A DNA stretch of 45,915 nt from the NCBI GenBank assembly GCA_031262085.1, contig JAISIN010000130.1:1-45915 (forward strand). Reading direction: 5' to 3'. This DNA comes from Prevotellaceae bacterium (lineage in GTDB: Bacteria; Bacteroidota; Bacteroidia; Bacteroidales; Bacteroidaceae). The position numbers and the translations under genes are program-made. Positions 8,157 to 15,306 of this stretch are shown piece after piece (positions within the stretch are counted from its first letter, which is position 1; each line of letters opens with the position of its first letter). The notes below the pieces were generated by a model that saw only the letters and a list, made by a program, of their open reading frames with translations, searched no databases and was not told where the DNA came from.

Positions 8157-9160
8157 CTCTCCATGCCCTTCGAAGCATATACCCGGTTCTGCCCCTGCTC
8201 GTCGGCATAGATGAGATAGACCTCCAGTTCCGGGTGTGCTTGGGCTATCTGTCCGGCTCTCTCCACGCCCAGCACCATGAAGGCGGTGGCGTAGGCGTCG
8301 GCGGTGGTGCAGTCGTGCGCCACAACGGTAGCCGACAGCAGGCTGTGTTGTACCGGATAGCCGGTGCGGGGGTCGATGGTGTGGGCATATTTCTTCCCGT
8401 CCTTGTAGTAGAAGTTGCGGTAGTTGCCCGACGTGGCAATGGCGCCGCGGTCGATACGGAGGGTGGTTTGCATCTCGTTGTCGGTTGCCAGCCGGTCGTC
8501 GACCGGCTTGTTGATGCCGATGTTCCATGGGTTGCCTTGGCTGTTTTTGCCACTCACTACTACCTCGCCGCCAATATCGACCAGGAAGTTCTCGACCCCT
8601 TGGTCGCGCAGCAGTTGCGCTACCCTGTCGACCCCGTATCCTTTGGCGATGGCGCTGCAGTCGAGCTGTATGCGCGGGTCTTGCTTTATCACGCACCCGT
8701 CGGCAGAGAGGCTCACCCGTGTATAGCCGGTGAACGGCAGCAGGCTGTCTATGGTCAGCGAATCGGGAAACGCCGATTCTTTGAACCCGAAGCCCCACGC
8801 ATTGACCAACGGGGCAACGGTGATGTCGAAGGCGCCGTCGGTGGCGCGCGATACCTCCATGCTGCGGCGGAAAACGTGCGCAAACAGGGTGTCTGCCGTG
8901 ACCGCTTCGTTGCGGTTGATGCGGCTGATGGTCGACTGTCGGTTGAAGGTCGAGAGCGAAAAGTCTACGCTGCGCAGGGCACCCTCGATGGTGTCGCGCA
9001 GGCTGCCGTCGTGCTGGTAGGTAAGGGTGTAGAAGGTGCCGAATACCGTTCCCCCTTCGGTGATGTAGGCGGCGGCGCGCTGGTGGCGACCGATGATCCA
9101 TACGCTTGCCAATAGTAGTACTCCTACCCAGAGGAGGTTCCGATGTGCTGTTTTTTTCAT
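8141..9160 (-). CDS. apbE: FAD:protein FMN transferase (ApbE family, 339 aa)
   Basis: ApbE attaches FMN covalently to a Thr of target proteins such as NqrB/NqrC and RnfG/RnfD. The protein has an N-terminal membrane or signal segment (about 8-25). Family motifs include FGTFYTLTY, DCSAIAKGYGVD, LVDIGGEVVVSG, NPWNIGI, HTIDPRTGYPVQ and the metal-binding TADAYATAFMVLG near the C-terminus. It should act on the periplasmic face. It is the last gene of a minus-strand unit, 33 bp after mntP. No flavinylation target is encoded in the window. Confidence 0.93.
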   Translation of the reverse strand: MKKTAHRNLLWVGVLLLASVWIIGRHQRAAAYITEGGTVFGTFYTLTYQHDGSLRDTIEGALRSVDFSLSTFNRQSTISRINRNEAVTADTLFAHVFRRSMEVSRATDGAFDITVAPLVNAWGFGFKESAFPDSLTIDSLLPFTGYTRVSLSADGCVIKQDPRIQLDCSAIAKGYGVDRVAQLLRDQGVENFLVDIGGEVVVSGKNSQGNPWNIGINKPVDDRLATDNEMQTTLRIDRGAIATSGNYRNFYYKDGKKYAHTIDPRTGYPVQHSLLSATVVAHDCTTADAYATAFMVLGVERAGQIAQAHPELEVYLIYADEQGQNRVYASKGMESYLLK

Positions 9161-9193
9161 ATCGAGGTGTGTTGAAGGATGTTTATCGGGAAG

Positions 9194-9778
9194 CTATCCG
9201 TTGAAGAACAGGTGCTCTATCAATATCTTGGTGCCGATGATGATCAGGATGATCCCGCCCCACAGCTCGGCTTTCAGCTTTCGGGCAAAGCCGCAACCGA
9301 ACCGAATGCCCAACCACAGTCCGGCGAGCGACAGGACGAACGATACGAAGCCGATAATGGTGACAGACGGAACGATGTCGGCGAAGTGGTTGATGCCCAG
9401 AAAAGCAAACGATACGCCTACTGCCAGTGCATCGATGCTGGTGGCTACTGCCAGCGTCAACACCATCTTCAGGTGGCGCGGGTCGTGCGGATGTCGGCAC
9501 TCCTCTTTCTTGAACGATTCGTGTATCATGCGTCCGCCCAGAAACGCGAGGATGATAAATGCCAGCCAGTGGTCGACCTCTTGGATGAGGTGGCTGAAGG
9601 TGGCTGCCGCCAGCCAGCCTGCCAGCGGCATGAGCGCTTGAAACAGTCCGAAGATGAATGCCATCCGTAACATCGGTCGCCAGCAGATGCGCCTGAGCAG
9701 CAAACCGCCTGCAATGGAAACGGCGAAACAATCCATGGCCAATCCTACGGCAATGATCCAGATTTCTAAGGTAGTCAT
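9194..9778 (-). CDS. mntP: Manganese efflux pump MntP (194 aa)
   Basis: A six-helix inner-membrane protein of the MntP/YebN family that exports Mn2+. The two characteristic acidic motifs are present: GLAMDCFAVS with Asp16 and ATSIDALAVGV with Asp116, which correspond to metal-site aspartates in the family. The length of 194 aa is typical. It sits between the DUF6048 gene (28 bp) and apbE (33 bp), suggesting one operon. No Mn riboswitch is evident directly upstream. Confidence 0.93.
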   Translation of the reverse strand: MTTLEIWIIAVGLAMDCFAVSIAGGLLLRRICWRPMLRMAFIFGLFQALMPLAGWLAAATFSHLIQEVDHWLAFIILAFLGGRMIHESFKKEECRHPHDPRHLKMVLTLAVATSIDALAVGVSFAFLGINHFADIVPSVTIIGFVSFVLSLAGLWLGIRFGCGFARKLKAELWGGIILIIIGTKILIEHLFFNG

Positions 9779-9806
9779 TCTTATGTTTTTATTCGGAAGG
9801 GGGGGG

Positions 9807-10550
9807 TTATAAAGGCAACAGGTAAGTGATGGAGTAGGTCACTCCCAGGGTGTTGGAGGCATATCGACCGAAGCCGGGCACGTACCACGGGTCGCCGTTG
9901 GCGCCGGACGAGGAGGAGAGGCGGTACTTCATGCGTATGCCCCAGCCCATATAGAGCGAATCCCAGATATGGGCGCGCAGACCGGCATAGATCTCCAGCC
10001 AGTGCATGGAGCCTTTCATGCGGTAATCGAAGGGTGGGGTGGTGTCGCCCCACACCGGGTCGTGCAGATTGGGGTTGACGGCTGTGCCGTCGTCGAGGGT
10101 AGCTGTCGAGGTGATGTGATAGTTGAACGAACTGAACGCATAGCGCATGCCGACAAAGAAATAGTTTTTGAATGTCTTCTTATAGAGCACGTTGTAGTTG
10201 ACGCCGATGCGGAAGTAGGGCGCTGCGCTCTGATAGCGGGTGCCGTTGTCGGCTGTGGCATTGGTCTTTCCGTATCCCACTTCGAGCACGGGGAAGAAGC
10301 GATTCTTCAGATTCACGTCGACCGATACCTCCGAACTGAGGAAGTCGCTCCCCAACACTTTCCCTCCGATGCCCCAGAGGTCGACGCCTACCATGGTGCC
10401 GTTGTAGAGCGGGAAGTAGGGCGTATCGCTCTTCTCTTCGGTGCTCTCTGCGGGTGCGCTGTCTCTTTGAGTCTCTTGTGCCCGGACAGGAACGAGCCAC
10501 ACCATGCCGATGAGCAGGCTAATAAAAGAGCTGAAGATTTTCCGTTCCAT
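9807..10550 (-). CDS. DUF6048-family predicted outer-membrane protein (247 aa)
   Basis: The protein has a signal peptide (about 1-25, ending VRAQ) and a body of alternating aromatic and polar beta-strands typical of a small outer-membrane barrel (for example FFPVLEVGYGKTN, YFRIGVNYNVLY, LYMGWGIRMKYRLS). It resembles the Bacteroidetes DUF6048 family, whose function is unknown. The start codon lies inside the end of the upstream fusion gene (32-bp overlap), so translation is probably coupled. In the Bacteroidetes I recall, DUF6048 neighbours DUF6452, and that adjacency is kept here. Confidence 0.75.
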   Translation of the reverse strand: MERKIFSSFISLLIGMVWLVPVRAQETQRDSAPAESTEEKSDTPYFPLYNGTMVGVDLWGIGGKVLGSDFLSSEVSVDVNLKNRFFPVLEVGYGKTNATADNGTRYQSAAPYFRIGVNYNVLYKKTFKNYFFVGMRYAFSSFNYHITSTATLDDGTAVNPNLHDPVWGDTTPPFDYRMKGSMHWLEIYAGLRAHIWDSLYMGWGIRMKYRLSSSSGANGDPWYVPGFGRYASNTLGVTYSITYLLPL

Positions 10551-11925
10551 AGATGTCGGGCGAGGGTTTTAAGAGATAGATTGAATCGAGGCGGTGACGG
10601 GTGTACGAGGTGCCGGTGATGAGTTGTTTCATCTGGTACCCGCAGGTCATGGATAAGAAGTAGGGGGTGTTGGTCTGTCGGATGATGACGGTATCACGCA
10701 GTGCATCGTCGGCTTCGTCGTAATGGAGCACCAGCACGGTCGAATCGGCAGTGTAACGCAGGGGGAGTGACAGGATTTTGACGTCGGTCTCGCGGTTTAT
10801 CAATACCGTATCTGATCCGAACACGGTGACGGTGAGCCATGGCAGTGTGTCTCTCTCTACCTCGCCGACGTCGTTGATGGTGTACAGGTTGCAGTTCATC
10901 AGGGGGCGACCGTTGAGCGAGCAGTCTTCATCTTCTCCACATGCGGTGGGGAGCAGGAAGATCAGTGCTATCAGGAGTATTTTCTCGATGAGGTATTTGT
11001 TGCGTTCGGTCGACGAGCGTGCCACCATCTCGCCGATAAACCCTCCCAGGAAGAGGAGTGTTCCGATAATCATGGCGGTGAGCGACAGGAAGAAATAGGG
11101 CGATTCGGTAACTAATCGGTAGGGCATTCCGTTGTACATGTTATAGAGCTTGGTGGCGCCTACAACGACGACGGAGAACAATCCCAGTACAAACATCAGC
11201 GAGCCGAGCAATCCGAAGAAGTGCATCGGTCGTTTGCCGAAGGTAGAGAGAAACCACAGGGTAATCAAGTCTAAGTAGCCGTTGAAGAAGCGGTTCCATC
11301 CGCCGAATTTGGTCTTTCCGTACTTGCGTGCCTGATGGTGTACCACCTTTTCACCGATTCGGTTGAATCCGGCATTCTTGGCAATATAGGGGATGTAGCG
11401 GTGCATCTCACCGTAGACTTCGATGTTCTTCACCACCTCTTTGCGGTAGGCTTTCAGTCCGCAGTTGAAGTCGTGCAGGTTTTCGATACCCGACACACAG
11501 CGGGCAGTGGCATTGAAGAGTTTGGTGGGGAGCGTCTTTGAGAGTGGGTCGTATCGTTTCTTCTTCCACCCCGAAACCAAGTCGTACCCCTCTTGGGTAA
11601 TCATGCGGTATAGCTCGGGAATCTCGTCGGGGCTGTCTTGTAGGTCGGCATCGAGGGTGACAACGACATCGCCTTGTGCCTGCTCGAAGCCGCAGTAGAG
11701 CGCAGCCGACTTGCCGTAGTTGCGGCGGAACTTGATGGCGTGAATGGTTTCGGATGTTTGGCACAACTCTTCTATCACTTGCCAAGAGCGGTCGGTACTG
11801 CCGTCGTTTATAAAAATCACTTCGTAAGTCAAACCGTTGGCTTTCATTACCCGCGCCACCCAGTTATAGAGTTCGGGAAGCGATTCTGCTTCGTTGTATA
11901 AGGGGATAACAACTGAAATATCCAT
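10519..11925 (-). CDS. Family 2 glycosyltransferase fused in frame to a DUF6452 domain (468 aa)
   Basis: Residues 1-312 are a GtrB/DPM1-like polyprenyl-phosphate glycosyltransferase. It has the A-fold start SVVIPLYNEAESLPEL, FINDGSTDRS (38-47), DADLQDSPDE (92-101), and two C-terminal TM segments at about 234-260 and 276-300. Where such enzymes normally end (NKYLIEK, 309-315) the frame continues into ILLIALIFLLPTACGEDEDC, which looks like the lipoprotein signal of a separate DUF6452 protein, and then DUF6452 sequence to 468. No in-frame ATG precedes the second part. If TM1 and TM2 return the chain to the cytoplasm, the former signal would be a third TM placing DUF6452 in the periplasm. This could be a true fusion or a sequencing indel. 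Confidence 0.85.
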   Translation of the reverse strand: MDISVVIPLYNEAESLPELYNWVARVMKANGLTYEVIFINDGSTDRSWQVIEELCQTSETIHAIKFRRNYGKSAALYCGFEQAQGDVVVTLDADLQDSPDEIPELYRMITQEGYDLVSGWKKKRYDPLSKTLPTKLFNATARCVSGIENLHDFNCGLKAYRKEVVKNIEVYGEMHRYIPYIAKNAGFNRIGEKVVHHQARKYGKTKFGGWNRFFNGYLDLITLWFLSTFGKRPMHFFGLLGSLMFVLGLFSVVVVGATKLYNMYNGMPYRLVTESPYFFLSLTAMIIGTLLFLGGFIGEMVARSSTERNKYLIEKILLIALIFLLPTACGEDEDCSLNGRPLMNCNLYTINDVGEVERDTLPWLTVTVFGSDTVLINRETDVKILSLPLRYTADSTVLVLHYDEADDALRDTVIIRQTNTPYFLSMTCGYQMKQLITGTSYTRHRLDSIYLLKPSPDIYGTENLQLFY

Positions 11926-11959
11926 TCAAACTAAGATAATTTGGGTTAAAGAACGGGCG

Positions 11960-11988
11960 CAAAGGTAGGTAAACAAAGTGAATTCAAA
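11960..11988 (-). promoter_or_regulatory. Promoter of the glycosyltransferase-apbE unit
   Basis: On the minus strand TACCTTTG (11960-11967) matches the -7 TAnnTTTG element. A TTTG at 11985-11988 is placed 17 bp upstream as a -33 element. The leader to the ATG at 11925 is about 28 nt. Confidence 0.65.
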
Positions 11989-12029
11989 AAAAGTATCTAC
12001 TCCTTTATTGCAAAATTCAGGATTTTATT

Positions 12030-12037
12030 TACCTTTG
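12030..12037 (+). promoter_or_regulatory. -7 promoter element of the SRP RNA/tRNA unit
   Basis: TACCTTTG matches the Bacteroidetes -7 consensus. The expected TSS is near 12043, about 12-14 nt before the SRP RNA stem begins. Confidence 0.65.
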
Positions 12038-12056
12038 CCGCCGCAAAACAAAACAT

Positions 12057-12154
12057 GGGTAAGTCCTTTGTCGACCAGCTCCCTGTAAATCCTCCAGGGC
12101 TTGACGGCAGCAAAGGTAAGCAGGTTGTAGCGGTGTGACAGAGTAAGCTTACCC
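12057..12154 (+). ncRNA. ffs: Signal recognition particle RNA (4.5S, small bacterial type)
   Basis: The terminal stem GGGTAAG (12057-12063) pairs with CTTACCC (12148-12154), continued by CTTTGTC with GACAGAG. The apical part carries the SRP domain IV signature: CCAGG on the 5' side opposite AGCA on the 3' side, closed by a short loop (GCTTGACGGC). The length of about 98 nt fits a small bacterial SRP RNA, which pairs with Ffh to target membrane proteins. The exact 5' end is uncertain by a few bases. Only four nucleotides separate it from the following tRNA. Confidence 0.85.
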
Positions 12155-12158
12155 ACCC

Positions 12159-12232
12159 GCCTCTTTAGCTCAGTTGGCCAGAGCACGTGATTTGTAATCT
12201 CGGGGTCGTTGGTTCGAATCCGACAAGAGGCT
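12159..12232 (+). tRNA. tRNA-Thr (anticodon TGT)
   Basis: A full cloverleaf is visible: acceptor GCCTCTT pairs with AAGAGGC, D-arm GCTC/GAGC, anticodon loop TTTGTAA giving anticodon TGT, a five-base variable loop, and T-arm GTTGG-TTCGAAT-CCGAC. The anticodon stem CGTGA/TCTCG contains one T-T mismatch. The discriminator base is T and CCA is not encoded. It begins four bases after the SRP RNA, so both are probably cut from one precursor. Confidence 0.95.
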
Positions 12233-12268
12233 CATTCAAAGACAAACACATTTTAGACACGCTCATAT

Positions 12269-12388
12269 ATGAAAAATTATCAATCTTATCCGTACGATTA
12301 TAATAGATTGTATCGCCTACACCCTGCCAGAGTATGGCGAATTACATTTACCATTATCCTTTATACCGTTTTATTTATGACATTGTAG
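12269..12388 (+). CDS. Possible 39-aa small membrane protein
   Basis: An ATG frame 36 bp after the tRNA encodes MKNYQSYPYDYNRLYRLHPA, then RVWRITFTIILYTVLFMTL. This gives a Tyr/Arg-rich head and one hydrophobic C-terminal helix with positive residues before it, as in a tail-anchored micropeptide. It could be translated from the tail of the tRNA transcript. No family is recognised and there is no strong ribosome-binding site. It ends 4 bp before the convergent hydF stop. Confidence 0.4.
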   Translation: MKNYQSYPYDYNRLYRLHPARVWRITFTIILYTVLFMTL

Positions 12389-12392
12389 GTTA

Positions 12393-13589
12393 CTACCAAG
12401 TAATTTGCTCCAATATGCCGTTGAGGTAGGCTATGGCTACTCCGTAATTGGTCATAGGTACGTGTTGTGCACGTGCCTGTGCGATGCGGCTTAGTACATA
12501 CTTACGGTTGAACATGCACGCGCCGCACTGAATAATGAGTTGATAGGGCGACAAGTCGGCGGGGAAGTCGTTGCCTGCCACAATATCGATTTGCAGTTTT
12601 TCTCCTATTCGTCGGCGAAGCAGTCGGGGCAGTTTTTCCCGTCCGATGTCTTCGGTCAGCGGAGCGTGCGTGCATGCCTCGGCAATCAGTACGCGCGACT
12701 GTGTAGTGAGCCGGTCGATGGCGGCTGCGCTCTCTGTATAGTAATGTATATCGCCTTTGTAGGCAGCAAAGAGTACGGAGAAAGAGGTGAGTCGACTTTC
12801 GGGTGGCTTCTGTTCGCAGACGGTTTTAAAGACTTGCGAATCGGTAATGATGAGGCGGGGCGGCGTGGCGAGGGCTTGCAGGGAGTGGGCAAGTCGGTCG
12901 GTGGTGCAACTCATGACGATACACTTCTTATCGAGCAGTTCACGCAGGGTTTGCACTTGCGGCAGGATGAGGCGTCCTTTGGGTGCCTGAATATCCTGCG
13001 GCATGACGAGCAGCACCAAGTCTCCCTCTTTCACCAAATGGCCCGTGATGGTTTGTTCGCCGTAGTCGGCAGGCAGTTTGGTAAGTATGGCTTGTCGAAT
13101 CTCTTCCATACCGGTATGTTCTTTGGCGCTGACCACGACCGGTTGTTCGCCGCACCATCCGGCTATCTGCCGTACTTGCGCCTCTACTTCGGTTTCGGTG
13201 TAGAGGTCGGCTTTGTTGAGTACCGGCACTATGGGGATGCCTTTCTGCTCTAACCGCTCTTTCCATGAGCGGCAGGATGCTTCCCAGGCTTCGTCGGCAT
13301 CGCACAGTAGCAGGGCTATATCGGTTTTCTCTACCATTTTCAAGGTACGCTCTACGCGTTGGGTGCCCAGCTCGCCCTCGTCGTCGAAGCCGGGTGTGTC
13401 GATAAAGAGGCAGGCGCCCAGCGGATACAGTTCCATCGCTTTCAGTACCGGGTCGGTGGTGGTACCGGGAGTATCCGATACGAGCGCGGTGTGTTGCCCG
13501 GTCAGCGCGTTGATGAGCGACGACTTGCCGCTGTTGCGTCGTCCGAAGAGAGCAATGTGCAGGCGGTTGGAGTGGGGGGTATGAATCAA
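12393..13589 (-). CDS. hydF: [FeFe]-hydrogenase H-cluster maturation GTPase HydF (398 aa)
   Basis: HydF is the scaffold that builds and delivers the 2Fe subcluster to [FeFe] hydrogenase with HydE and HydG. The N-terminal GTPase has the P-loop GRRNSGKSS, DTPGTTTDP, DTPGFDDEG and NKADL. The C-terminal cluster domain has Cys306-x-His308 and Cys355-x-x-Cys358. The residue before Cys355 is Gln354 where the consensus has His. I start at TTG 13589: the promoter element TATCTTTG at 13618-13625 puts the TSS near 13611, so upstream ATGs are not transcribed, and the family begins close to this point. hydE, hydG and the hydrogenase are not in the window. Confidence 0.92.
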   Translation of the reverse strand: MIHTPHSNRLHIALFGRRNSGKSSLINALTGQHTALVSDTPGTTTDPVLKAMELYPLGACLFIDTPGFDDEGELGTQRVERTLKMVEKTDIALLLCDADEAWEASCRSWKERLEQKGIPIVPVLNKADLYTETEVEAQVRQIAGWCGEQPVVVSAKEHTGMEEIRQAILTKLPADYGEQTITGHLVKEGDLVLLVMPQDIQAPKGRLILPQVQTLRELLDKKCIVMSCTTDRLAHSLQALATPPRLIITDSQVFKTVCEQKPPESRLTSFSVLFAAYKGDIHYYTESAAAIDRLTTQSRVLIAEACTHAPLTEDIGREKLPRLLRRRIGEKLQIDIVAGNDFPADLSPYQLIIQCGACMFNRKYVLSRIAQARAQHVPMTNYGVAIAYLNGILEQITW

Positions 13590-13617
13590 AAATTGTTCGC
13601 TATTAAAAGTTTGGTGG

Positions 13618-13625
13618 CAAAGATA
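13618..13625 (-). promoter_or_regulatory. -7 promoter element of hydF
   Basis: The minus strand reads TATCTTTG, matching TAnnTTTG. It limits the hydF start to TTG 13589 or a codon close to it, with a leader of about 20 nt. Confidence 0.65.
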
Positions 13626-13764
13626 GTTTTTATATCTGAATGAAAGGTTTCGCTTGCCGAATCTTATACCTGTCAATAGGCAAAAATGCAGTTGTCGTGC
13701 AGTATTCCCGTACTTCATACATTTATTTGGTAACAAATAATTTATTTTAAAAAATACTATCATA

Positions 13765-14238
13765 ATGAAAGAGACAAAAAAACGTTGGCTTCTTGCCTGC
13801 AACCGTATGTTGGCAGGAGGGCTGACACTGTTAGGCTTCGCTCAATGTACTTCAAACGGTGATGAACCGGTTGAATACGGACAACCTAATTGTACGTTCG
13901 AGCTAAAAGGAAAGGTGAAAGACCAGCAAGAGCAGGTCGTCGACCAAGCACGGATTATCCTGCGGCGAGGGAATGGCAGTGATGAGGACGGTAACCAGCA
14001 GTATTCGTATCAGTATGGCGATACATTAGACGTTCAGGAAGACGGCACTTATCTGTTCCGTGACGATTATGCCTTCCCCGGCAGCCGCTATCGGGTGGTT
14101 TGCTATGACCCCACCGGTGTTTACAAAGCCGATTCGACGGAGATAAAGGTAACACCCACCGGAGGTGACGGGCACTGGAATTACGGTTCGGACAGTAAGG
14201 AGGTGAACTTTACCTTACAGAAGAATACCGATGAGTAG
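13765..14238 (+). CDS. Lipoprotein of a radical-SAM/lipoprotein system (157 aa)
   Basis: The N-terminus (MKETKKRWLLACNRMLAGGL, then TLLGFAQC) is a long lipoprotein signal with Cys28. The mature part is a beta-rich domain (CTFELKGKVKDQQEQVVDQA onward) like a carboxypeptidase-regulatory or prealbumin-like fold, ending in a Gly-rich segment and EVNFTLQKN. Size, signal and position match the putative lipoproteins described as partners of a radical-SAM family in Bacteroidetes (TIGR04134 by recall). The gene overlaps the radical-SAM start by 8 bp (ATGAGTAG), so expression is coupled. A 7-bp dyad TTATTTG-gtaa-CAAATAA at 13723-13740 lies upstream. The function is unknown. Confidence 0.8.
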   Translation: MKETKKRWLLACNRMLAGGLTLLGFAQCTSNGDEPVEYGQPNCTFELKGKVKDQQEQVVDQARIILRRGNGSDEDGNQQYSYQYGDTLDVQEDGTYLFRDDYAFPGSRYRVVCYDPTGVYKADSTEIKVTPTGGDGHWNYGSDSKEVNFTLQKNTDE

Positions 14239-15301
14239 TGAACTCTCTTTGCGCAAACGTGCGGGGTTGGAGCTGTTCCGGCAATTACGCGAGAACCGGA
14301 AGCAGCTTCATCCGTTGCGCCAACTCTTCTGGGAGTGTACGTTGCGCTGTAACCTGCATTGCCGACATTGCGGCAGCGACTGTCGACAGTCGGCACAGGT
14401 TCCCGATATGCCGGCAGAGGTTTTTCTCAAGGTTATCGACAGCGTCACCCCCCACGTCAATCCCCATGAAGTAAACATTGTCATTACCGGTGGCGAACCG
14501 CTGATGCGTAATGACTTGGAGGCGGTAGGGCTGGCGCTCTACCGCCGCGGCTATCCGTGGGGGATGGTATCCAACGGGTTGGCATTGACCCACGAACGGC
14601 TGCAAAGCCTGATGGCTGCCGGGATGCATGCCATCACCATCAGTCTGGATGGTTTTGCCGACGACCACAACTGGATGCGCGGACACCCCGACAGCTATCT
14701 TCGGGCGATGGATGCCATTACGCGTATTGCGCAAGAGCCGGAGTTGACGTGGGATGTGGTGACGTGCGTCAACCGGCGCAACTATCCCTATCTGTCGGAG
14801 CTGAAAGATTCGCTGTACGATGTCGGGGTGCGCCGGTGGAGGCTCTTTACCGTCTTTCCGGTAGGTCGTGCTGCCCGCCATTCCGAGTTACAGCTCACCA
14901 ACGACGAGTTTACCGGCGTGATGGAGTTCATCCGCCGCATCCGGAAAGAGGGAAAGATCCGCTTGAGCTATGGATGCGAAGGGTTTCTCGGCAAGTACGA
15001 GGGTGAAGTACGCGATAACTTCTATATCTGCAACGCCGGCATCACTGTGGGGTCGGTGTTGGCCGACGGTTCTATCTCCGCCTGTCCCAGCATTCGTAGT
15101 AACTTCCATCAGGGTAACATTTATAAAGACGATTTCATGGCGGTGTGGAACCATCGCTTTCAATTGTTTCGCGATCGTGAGTGGATGCGTCGGGGGATCT
15201 GTGCCGAGTGTGAGTTCTTCCGCTATTGCGAAGGCAACGGCATGCATCTGCACGACGAGGAGGGGAACCTGCTCTTTTGTCATCACAAGCGGTTGCGTTG
15301 A
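14231..15301 (+). CDS. Radical SAM/SPASM enzyme of a lipoprotein-associated system (356 aa)
   Basis: The radical-SAM cluster motif CNLHCRHC gives Cys40, Cys44 and Cys47. ITGGEPL (85-91) is the SAM-binding GGE motif. The C-terminal region has SPASM-like cysteines (Cys249, 267, 285, 324, 327, 333, 350) that should bind auxiliary Fe-S clusters, typical of enzymes that modify peptides. By recall it fits the TIGR04133 family found beside putative lipoproteins, and the partner is the overlapping upstream gene. The likely role is post-translational modification of that lipoprotein or a linked peptide, but the reaction is not known. The gene ends 5 bp before the convergent yifB stop. Confidence 0.88.
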   Translation: MSSELSLRKRAGLELFRQLRENRKQLHPLRQLFWECTLRCNLHCRHCGSDCRQSAQVPDMPAEVFLKVIDSVTPHVNPHEVNIVITGGEPLMRNDLEAVGLALYRRGYPWGMVSNGLALTHERLQSLMAAGMHAITISLDGFADDHNWMRGHPDSYLRAMDAITRIAQEPELTWDVVTCVNRRNYPYLSELKDSLYDVGVRRWRLFTVFPVGRAARHSELQLTNDEFTGVMEFIRRIRKEGKIRLSYGCEGFLGKYEGEVRDNFYICNAGITVGSVLADGSISACPSIRSNFHQGNIYKDDFMAVWNHRFQLFRDREWMRRGICAECEFFRYCEGNGMHLHDEEGNLLFCHHKRLR

Positions 15302-15306
15302 GCACA

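Noticed and set aside
13590..13802. 71-residue N-terminal extension of HydF
   Set aside because: The promoter element at 13618-13625 lies inside it, its sequence is not HydF-like, and the family begins near the GTPase fold.
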